Assembly (NCBI GenBank): GCA_024640385.1
Contig: JAHEFC010000002.1
Location: 1 to 15,061 of the forward strand
Direction of reading: 5' to 3'
Length of the DNA: 15,061 nucleotides
Origin: Sphingobacteriales bacterium
Lineage (GTDB): Bacteria > Bacteroidota > Bacteroidia > Chitinophagales > Chitinophagaceae
Each line of letters starts with the position of its first letter. Within the stretch, counting starts at the first letter, position 1. The notes under the pieces are model-generated. The model had not been told where the DNA came from, searched no databases, and worked only from the letters and a program-made list of their open reading frames with translations. Position numbers and translations under genes: made by a program. Positions 9,234 through 15,061 of the stretch are shown here, in pieces.

Positions 9234-12200
9234 TGACAATATGTTGTTCCGCTGACGTCAGTAAATGAATGGCACTACTCGGTTTTATCATATCATACAC
9301 GGCCAGGTTGTTTCTAAACATGGACATATTGACGATATGGTGTACATACTCCAGTTCATCTATATAGTCTATCAGCGTTGCCGCATAGAGAACATTCTGC
9401 ATTTTGGGGCCTTCCCGCACCTCAAAAGCCCAGGGCGCCAGGAATTTTTTAATGTCGAGATCCAATTGTTCTTTGTAAAACTGCTGGTCCAGATAGCCCG
9501 GATTCATCATCACTTCAACCTCAATCCTGATCTCGTCCCACGGTGCATTGATCACTTTTACTTCCAGAAATGGTGAAGACCGGCCCTTCAGCCAGTGTTG
9601 CACTTCGATCAATTTTGATAATGCGATAGCAGGCCTGAAATGAACCTGCTCAGGATTAAGGGGATAATAAGGTATCAGAACCACAAGCGCATGTGCAGGA
9701 CTCACGAAAATGGAACCTGTTCCATCATCATATTCCGCATGATTCAGGCATACCGACCGGTAAACGAAATTGAAATGATCGATGATCATCTGCTCAATAT
9801 CCCACTGCTGCACCGCACGGTTCTTATGTCGCAGCCTTTTACTGACCCGGTCAAAATAATGGATATCTGTTTCAGGCTCCCGGCCGTCTTTTGAAGGCGC
9901 CGGTTGTTGTACCGATTTAATATTGGCGGTTTTGGGAAAAAGATTCTCAATGGTAGATGCAGCCACAGACCTTTTCGATTCGGTATTCTCTTCATTCAAC
10001 ACCCTTCTTACAGCGAAACCATTCACATAGATCCCCTTTACATTGGCAGTAAGATCGTAGTTACCGTCGCTCCTTGCCACCAGCCAATAAAGCCCATCTC
10101 CTTTGATCAGTGAAGATGAATGCGTAGCATCTTCCGGCAACATTAGCTGTATCAATCCCGTTTGCAGTAAATTCCTTGTTGTATCGGTCAGCTTGTTGAC
10201 ATCAACAGGAACAAGATTCTCTTCCTTAACATAGAACCACTCGATCCTGGGCTCCTCCAGGCTCTGGCCCGCAGTTTCTTCAGCCATATCAAACAGCAGG
10301 CTTAAAGACTGACCCGGCTCCACATTCTTCAAACCGATACAGAGTTCCGCAGGGTACTCTAGATATTTCTGCTTACTATAATCAGGAAGGAAACAAATTT
10401 CAAGATCTCTTACCCTTATCTCTCCCAAAGGATAAACATGGGCCATCAGATTGTTAGTATAGAAGAAAAGATTCACTACGCGGAAATCCGTAAACTGCTT
10501 ATACAATCTTTCCTTCAATAGTGATTTGACATGCGTAGGCATCCACAGCGGAGCTATCCATCTCGGCCTGGCAGAAACTCGTTCAACATAACGTACCGGT
10601 CTGTCTGACTGGTTATTCACATATACCTGTTCTTCCAGCTCAACATCCAGACTGATGGATTTGACCACCAGGGGCAAACTGATCTCGGACCTGCCTGAAG
10701 ATTCTTTTATATCAGATTCCAATTGTATTTCGATCTGCGAATGGTGACTTCCGAGCTGGCAATTTCTAAGTATGGCGATCTTACTGTTCGCTTCCAGCGA
10801 CCTGGTAGCATCCTCCTCATCGACCCTGAGCAATACCACTGACTTTAATCCTTCAGAGAATACCATGGTAATATCCGCCTGTTTTCCATACGCCAGCAAC
10901 TCATCGCGGATCACAAAAGAGGCCCCGCTTTTTGACCGGGCACCAAAAGCAACAAAACTTGCTGACCCATCAAAAACACCCGAAGCTGTTTTGATCGCTT
11001 TAGGCTTCACCGACTCTTTTGCAACATGCGCAGTCAGTTTCATTATGGGCGTACGCTGCAGGAACTGATACAGTTCCAGATAATCACTATCCTTCTCCTC
11101 AACTACAGAAGGTGAAGCAAGCAGTAGTTTCACATTGATGCCATCCCTGATCCTGCCCTCAATATCTTTTTCAATAAGGATCCCTACGGACCATGTATAC
11201 CCTGAGATAGTAACAGAATCCAGCTTTGCGATCTCCGCACTGCCATCGTCAAGCAATAGTTCAACATTGACCTTGCCAGTCAATACAGAATTGGACGGCA
11301 CTGCTTCCTGAAACTCCAGGTTGAAATGGATCCTGCTGCCCTTCCGGCCCATATTCTTCAGCATCTTGCTCTCAAAAGCCAACCCGGTATATGCTTCGCA
11401 CATATCATTGAACGGCACCCATGCACCATTAACTTTCCATTCTTCAGCGGATGCATTATTGACCCCGGTGACGCCTACCACCTCCTGCCTTTTGATCAGC
11501 CTCACTGAAGACTTGATCACATCGATCCTGGCACTATTCAATACCGTATCACGCTCCAGCCTGTAGAACACTGGCTTGTTCAATGAATTTTTTCCGGCCT
11601 TGAACAGGCTGCCTGCGGGAAGAAAATGCCTGGTGACATTTTTTGCAAGCTCGATCCATATCAAAGCCGTATCGGGCAGTATCGGCTGCTTTTTAAGGCC
11701 CAGAATAGTGTTGTAAACAAAAGCTGTGTTTTCCCCGATGAGCTGGTTATACCGCGCATCATAGAAACTCATCAGTTTGGAGAAAACGATCAGTAAGGCA
11801 ACATGCGGCTCATGCGCATCCGAACTGTTCAGTGACGCATTCAATGTATCTTTTGCCCATTGCTGGAATCTTTGCAGCACCTGCATCAGCACCCTGAATA
11901 TAGTTGCCAGGTGCTCATTGGCAGCCTTGATCTTGTCATAATCATTGGAATAGATGACCAGCATGGATGATACTGCATCTATAGAAAAATTCTTACCCAG
12001 TGCATTCATCCCGTCATGATCAAATAATACAGGAAAGGAAATATCATCAAATCCATCTACGCGTTTCCGGTTAGCAGCTTTCACCAGCGGAGTACCGCCA
12101 GCCATACATTCATCATATAGTTTTAAGAACCTCGGGAATATTCTGCTTGCATGGCCATCTATCAGCAACTGTTTTACAACTGCCTTGAAACTGTCATTGA

Positions 12201-12606
12201 TGTTGGAATGAATATCAGAAAAAAGCGAGAACAGGTATTGAATGATCTGGCTTCGCTGGTATGCCAGTACCTCATACTCCTCCTGCCCGATCTCATTATC
12301 ACTGTTAAATCCATTAAGCTGGGGCAGTTCTGTAAAAAAAGTATTCAGTTCAGATGGAGACAAATGAAGCGCAAGCAATAATTGAAAAACCTCATCCTTC
12401 CTTAACAGCTCCTGCCATTTGTTAGAGTTGGCGCCGAGTTCATTGTAGAAATAGACATCTTTTGAGATCTCATAGAGTTGCTTAAGATGGTCCGTGGCCT
12501 GCTGGGGCCTCAACATGAATCGTCCATCAAGAAGCATCCGGTTGCTCTGCGCAACAGATCCTCCCGAGTATGGATAGTTCTGTACCTGGTCAATAAGCTT
12601 CCCCAC
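9208..12606 (-). CDS. Baseplate J-like protein, Afp11-like (large wedge subunit)
   Basis: 1132 residues. The C-terminal third carries the baseplate J/gp6-like signature: HYFDRVSKRLRHKNRAVQQW (from about residue 914), followed by DIEQMIIDHFNFVYRSVC. It ends with a region (about 1000-1110) where PWDEIRIEVEVMMNPGY and FLAPWAFEVREGP resemble the terminal domain of the family. The first 350 or so residues are helical and the middle (about 370-880) is beta-rich. In AFP/PVC-type particles this subunit forms the wedge ring that joins spike hub to sheath; membership of that ring here follows from family and gene order. The start is a GTG at 12606, 3 bases after the gp25-like gene's stop, with an AGG about 7 bases before it. 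The next in-frame Met (residue 24) would cost the N-terminus and lacks this spacing. The 3' end overlaps the next gene. Confidence 0.92.
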   Translation of the reverse strand: MGKLIDQVQNYPYSGGSVAQSNRMLLDGRFMLRPQQATDHLKQLYEISKDVYFYNELGANSNKWQELLRKDEVFQLLLALHLSPSELNTFFTELPQLNGFNSDNEIGQEEYEVLAYQRSQIIQYLFSLFSDIHSNINDSFKAVVKQLLIDGHASRIFPRFLKLYDECMAGGTPLVKAANRKRVDGFDDISFPVLFDHDGMNALGKNFSIDAVSSMLVIYSNDYDKIKAANEHLATIFRVLMQVLQRFQQWAKDTLNASLNSSDAHEPHVALLIVFSKLMSFYDARYNQLIGENTAFVYNTILGLKKQPILPDTALIWIELAKNVTRHFLPAGSLFKAGKNSLNKPVFYRLERDTVLNSARIDVIKSSVRLIKRQEVVGVTGVNNASAEEWKVNGAWVPFNDMCEAYTGLAFESKMLKNMGRKGSRIHFNLEFQEAVPSNSVLTGKVNVELLLDDGSAEIAKLDSVTISGYTWSVGILIEKDIEGRIRDGINVKLLLASPSVVEEKDSDYLELYQFLQRTPIMKLTAHVAKESVKPKAIKTASGVFDGSASFVAFGARSKSGASFVIRDELLAYGKQADITMVFSEGLKSVVLLRVDEEDATRSLEANSKIAILRNCQLGSHHSQIEIQLESDIKESSGRSEISLPLVVKSISLDVELEEQVYVNNQSDRPVRYVERVSARPRWIAPLWMPTHVKSLLKERLYKQFTDFRVVNLFFYTNNLMAHVYPLGEIRVRDLEICFLPDYSKQKYLEYPAELCIGLKNVEPGQSLSLLFDMAEETAGQSLEEPRIEWFYVKEENLVPVDVNKLTDTTRNLLQTGLIQLMLPEDATHSSSLIKGDGLYWLVARSDGNYDLTANVKGIYVNGFAVRRVLNEENTESKRSVAASTIENLFPKTANIKSVQQPAPSKDGREPETDIHYFDRVSKRLRHKNRAVQQWDIEQMIIDHFNFVYRSVCLNHAEYDDGTGSIFVSPAHALVVLIPYYPLNPEQVHFRPAIALSKLIEVQHWLKGRSSPFLEVKVINAPWDEIRIEVEVMMNPGYLDQQFYKEQLDLDIKKFLAPWAFEVREGPKMQNVLYAATLIDYIDELEYVHHIVNMSMFRNNLAVYDMIKPSSAIHLLTSAEQHIVNVCEYEDQ

Positions 12607-12609
12607 TGT

Positions 12610-13008
12610 TTACCTGTTTAAATAAAATGGAAAAAGGAAATTGTTCCTCTGCCTTGTCTCCAGCACGATATATTCCAGCTTCATCACATATTTACCTTCG
12701 TTGATATCATCATCCAGAAATTCCAGGCTTACCGGCCTGATCCTTGCTTCATATAATACGATACTCCTGGTCAGCACAAGACGCATATATGTTTTAAAAT
12801 GCTGGTCAATACTCTCAAACATCATGGACTTCAAAGCAGATCCATAGTTCGGCTGCATCACACGCTCCCCGATCTCCGTTGTAAATAGTATGTACAGGCT
12901 CTGGTTGATATCATCCACCCCGGATGTCATTTCTGTTGCCGCATTTTCAATATTGAACCTCGGCGGAAATGCCCATCCTGATCCGGTTATTTCATTTTTA
13001 TTGATCAT
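12610..13008 (-). CDS. GPW/gp25-like baseplate wedge protein
   Basis: 132 residues, the usual size for the gp25/Afp9/TssE-related family. It contains the diagnostic motif EIGERVMQPNYG at residues 45-56, preceded by the helical segment DDINQSLYILFTT. In contractile systems this small protein sits in the baseplate wedge and its EPR/ER-type motif helps initiate sheath assembly; here the residues are G-E-R-V-M. The gene starts at an ATG 2 bases after the stop of the PAAR-like gene, with AGGA about 7 bases upstream, one of the better ribosome-binding sites in this operon. The order spike, PAAR, gp25, J-like, second baseplate protein matches the AFP/PVC arrangement. The family call is very secure. 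Confidence 0.95.
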   Translation of the reverse strand: MINKNEITGSGWAFPPRFNIENAATEMTSGVDDINQSLYILFTTEIGERVMQPNYGSALKSMMFESIDQHFKTYMRLVLTRSIVLYEARIRPVSLEFLDDDINEGKYVMKLEYIVLETRQRNNFLFPFYLNR

Positions 13009-13010
13009 AA

Positions 13011-13271
13011 CTATCCTATTATAACTGTAGGCAATCCAACCAATACCGCTGAACCGTTTGCGGGAGTATCCCCCGTCCGGATAGCAGGCCTGCCTCCAAT
13101 GAGTACGGTCATACTTCCCACTGCAAATGGCGCGGGCACATTTCCAGATGAAGGAGTACTGATATCCCCCGCCACAGCCGCGGGCATCCCACCTAATAAC
13201 ACAGTAGGAACCCCCGGACCGGTGACCAGCCCATCTGCGGTTTGATCTGCAATTCTTGCTGCTGCTGGCAT
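13011..13271 (-). CDS. PAAR-like spike-tip protein without His/Cys
   Basis: 86 residues with the glycine/proline-rich repeats of PAAR domains: MPAAARIADQT at the N-terminus, then PTVLLGGMPAAVAGD, MTVLIGGRPAIRTGD and a last short strand VLVGLPTVIIG. PAAR proteins fold into a sharp cone that caps the VgrG trimer and pierces the target membrane. The standard PAAR cone is held by a zinc ion bound by His and Cys residues, but this sequence contains no histidine or cysteine. The positions where they usually occur hold residues such as Asp, Ser and Thr. So either the tip folds without zinc or another ligand set is used. The gene lies 9 bases after the spike gene and 2 bases before the gp25-like gene, exactly where the Afp10-like tip is expected. 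No extra toxin domain is fused to it. Confidence 0.88.
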   Translation of the reverse strand: MPAAARIADQTADGLVTGPGVPTVLLGGMPAAVAGDISTPSSGNVPAPFAVGSMTVLIGGRPAIRTGDTPANGSAVLVGLPTVIIG

Positions 13272-13280
13272 ATGCTTATT

Positions 13281-14945
13281 TTAATTAATCATCACCATGG
13301 ATCCCTTGATCGTTACATTTCCGGAGGCCTTGATGTCCACCGCTGCGCCCTCCATTTTCAGATTGGCAGCCGCTTTGATCACCACATCCTTGCTTCCATT
13401 GATCTCGATGGAAGACTGATTCATCTCTACCTTGTTCTGATTCTCATCTTCCAGTACAATGGATTTGTCCTCTTCAGATATCCTGATCTTGTTTCCATTT
13501 GGTGTGGAGATCTCATGTATCCCCTTATCGTCATTCCATAGCCATTTCATCCCCTTCCTGGTTACAAAAAGTTTTTCATGATTATCGTCTTTGAACTCTG
13601 TATGCGGTATGTTTTTAGGACTGAACACAGATCCCAATACTACCGGCGTGTCATGGCCCGTGCCCATAAAGCCAATGATCACTTCATCATCTATTTCAGG
13701 CAAACAAACCAGGCCATGCTTATCTCCCGCATACACCGTTGACATCCTGGCCCAGATCATTTCCTGGGCTTTATCCCAGTTCGAAATTTTTACCTGTATC
13801 CTATAGAGGTTGTCCGGATCTTTTTCAAGCTTTTTCACTATTCCCGTTACCAGCACCGGTTGAATAAGATGTTGGGTTAAATGGAATTTCTCCTCATACC
13901 GGAGATAATTCAAACCGAACTGCAGGTAAGTGGAGAATATTCCATCGCTATAATCCTGCATCACTGATGTGATCAGGTATTTACCATCGATCAGTGAATT
14001 ATAACCTGATATATCCACCAGCCATCCTGGCCTGGCCTTCAACTGTGGTTTGATCTGCACCGTACCATTTTTCTTAGAGTATTTCTTTCGCTGTGATTCG
14101 GCATCCAGCAGATCGTTATCTTCCATGTCATTGAATGCCTTATAGTTGATGATGTCCTTCTTCCCCTTTACTTTGCCCATAGCAGGCTCTGCATTCTCAG
14201 TTGCCGCTTCAGTTTCGTGGCTGTCCAGATTGAACCCGATCACCCGGCTCTCCCACTGATATTTCCTTTCATCCTCGTCCAGTACTAATTCATACACCTC
14301 GCCCCCCAATGTTGCACTGATCGTTTTCATAGGGTCGGGCACCATCGAGGGTTTATCCAGGACAACATCATCCTTTTCCGTATAAACGAAACATGAATTG
14401 GCCTCTGCTCTTATATTAATGAAATCCCAGTCATTGATGCCCGTTTTAACAAGCTGTGTATGCTTCACTTTAAATGCACCCATTGTGTTTCCTGCATTCA
14501 AACTGCAGCCTGATGCACTGACCATGTCGTCAATGATCTCCTGGTCAGTCCTGGATGCATATGTTTCTGTGACCACGCGCTGGGCCAGATTTATTGCCAG
14601 CGTTTTTGCAGTGATATGGAACCGCACCCCCGCAGAGCTTGCAGTGAATCGATATTTAACAACATATCCTTCAAAAAGACTGATCTCTTCTTTACCATTG
14701 GTCGCTTTCACCTTCAACGGCGCCCCTTCAAACTTCAGGCCACTCAGCAGTAATTTACTTTCAGGATCCGCTCCAAGGTCAGCAGTCTGCTTGAAGATCA
14801 CTTCAGCTGATGTGATGTGTTGATATCCCTGCTTTACCTGCAGGGTAATTAACTGATAAGAAGAAGGCATGGCCTGCCCATGCACCAGCACCTGGCAGGA
14901 GTATTTGGTATAATCACTAACTAGAATATCGTTGATGCCGGTCAT
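13281..14945 (-). CDS. VgrG-like / phage gp27-gp5-like central spike protein (Afp8 type)
   Basis: 554 residues. The first 340 or so match the gp27-like hub half of VgrG proteins (for example ASRTDQEIIDDMV near 130 and NDWDFINIRAEANSCFVY near 170-190). A gp5-type OB-fold follows at about 360-445: VLVTGIVKKLEKD, MIWARMSTVYAGDKHGLVCL, PEIDDEVIIGFMGTGHDTPV, VLGSVFSPK. The last 90 or so residues have the alternating short strands of a triple beta-helix (GNKIRISEEDKSIVL, then VEMNQSSIEINGS, DVVIKAAANLKMEG, NVTIKGSMVMIN). As a trimer it would form the hub and needle below the inner tube, topped by the PAAR-like product of the next gene. No lysozyme domain and no C-terminal toxin extension are present. 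The ATG directly abuts the stop of the upstream gene (TAAATG), and no clear ribosome-binding site is seen, as is common in Bacteroidota. Confidence 0.94.
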   Translation of the reverse strand: MTGINDILVSDYTKYSCQVLVHGQAMPSSYQLITLQVKQGYQHITSAEVIFKQTADLGADPESKLLLSGLKFEGAPLKVKATNGKEEISLFEGYVVKYRFTASSAGVRFHITAKTLAINLAQRVVTETYASRTDQEIIDDMVSASGCSLNAGNTMGAFKVKHTQLVKTGINDWDFINIRAEANSCFVYTEKDDVVLDKPSMVPDPMKTISATLGGEVYELVLDEDERKYQWESRVIGFNLDSHETEAATENAEPAMGKVKGKKDIINYKAFNDMEDNDLLDAESQRKKYSKKNGTVQIKPQLKARPGWLVDISGYNSLIDGKYLITSVMQDYSDGIFSTYLQFGLNYLRYEEKFHLTQHLIQPVLVTGIVKKLEKDPDNLYRIQVKISNWDKAQEMIWARMSTVYAGDKHGLVCLPEIDDEVIIGFMGTGHDTPVVLGSVFSPKNIPHTEFKDDNHEKLFVTRKGMKWLWNDDKGIHEISTPNGNKIRISEEDKSIVLEDENQNKVEMNQSSIEINGSKDVVIKAAANLKMEGAAVDIKASGNVTIKGSMVMIN

Positions 14946-15061
14946 TTAGATTGAATTTTGCCGAAGGCTGCTAAGGTTCTCCGTTCTGGCCATCTCTACA
15001 GATTTTTCCACGCTACCTGTAACCGCAAAAGCCGTACTCAGGAAACTGGTAATATTTGACA
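14946..15061 (-). CDS. C-terminal end of an unidentified operon gene (5' part outside window)
   Basis: A frame enters from the right edge and ends with TAA at 14948-14946, directly before the spike gene's ATG. The 37 visible codons read NITSFLSTAFAVTGSVEKSV followed by EMARTENLSSLRQNSI, which looks like an amphipathic helix with a polar tail. In AFP-like loci the gene before the spike is the LysM/tube adaptor (Afp7), and Bacteroidota versions may insert a small extra gene there. The visible tail does not show a LysM ending, so I cannot choose between these. The seamless TAAATG junction, the same strand and the open frame support it as a real gene. Confidence 0.55.
   Translation of the reverse strand, partial: SNITSFLSTAFAVTGSVEKSVEMARTENLSSLRQNSI

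Noticed and set aside
8778..9236. Plus-strand 152-codon frame, and a similar one at 7971-8432
   Set aside because: Both are fully inside the Afp12-like gene on the other strand and carry no family motif.
6411..9239. TTG at 9239 as the start of the Afp12-like gene
   Set aside because: In-frame ATG codons occur 6 and 18 bases later, before any conserved sequence, so a TTG start is less likely.
1..15061. True prophage or canonical type VI secretion locus
   Set aside because: No capsid, portal, terminase, integrase or TssJLM-like gene is visible, and the DUF4157 protein plus CIS tape-measure family point to an extracellular CIS. The flanks could still change this.
1..15061. CRISPR array, tRNA/rRNA, insertion sequence, internal promoter or terminator
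   Set aside because: Coding sequence fills the window, with no gap above 9 bases. I saw no regular spaced repeats, no transposase and no convincing hairpin followed by a T-run between genes.

Overview
The window is a block of one tightly packed operon, all on the minus strand (transcribed right to left), encoding the spike, baseplate and downstream parts of a phage-tail-like contractile injection system (CIS). It belongs to the extracellular CIS / 'type VI secretion subtype iv' group, like the Serratia antifeeding prophage, Photorhabdus PVC and the MAC- and Algoriphagus-type particles. The protein families, the tiny intergenic gaps, the weak or absent Shine-Dalgarno sequences and the moderate G+C point to a member of the Bacteroidota. 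The Chitinophagaceae/Cytophagales range is my best guess, but no marker gene fixes the taxon.

In order of transcription the layout is: (1) the last 37 codons of an unidentified gene at the right edge; (2) a VgrG/gp5-gp27-like spike (14945-13281); (3) a small PAAR-like spike tip (13271-13011); (4) a gp25-like baseplate wedge protein (13008-12610); (5) a 1132-residue baseplate J-like protein, Afp11 type (12606-9208); (6) a second large baseplate protein of the Afp12 type (about 9233-6411); (7) a 1296-residue protein of uncertain role with carboxypeptidase-regulatory/Ig-like domains near its C-terminus (6407-2517); (8) a short CIS tape-measure-family protein (2517-1288); (9) an open frame running off the left edge (1284-1), with a DUF4157 'eCIS core' domain containing HELYH followed by a CHAP/NlpC-P60-like cysteine hydrolase domain. 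I propose the last as a cargo or cell-wall-active component.

Neighbouring genes are separated by 0-9 bases or overlap slightly, so the products are probably made together by coupled translation. Genes 2-6 build the needle spike and the baseplate, gene 8 probably sets tail length, gene 7 is a large structural or fibre-like accessory, and gene 9 is the likely payload. Sheath, inner tube, LysM adaptor, ATPase and terminator genes are not in the window and would lie on either side. No RNA gene, mobile element, CRISPR array or non-coding stretch longer than 9 bases is visible.

The points most worth a second look are the DUF4157-CHAP fusion, the PAAR-like tip with no histidine or cysteine, the unusually short tape-measure homologue, and the unassigned 1296-residue protein.
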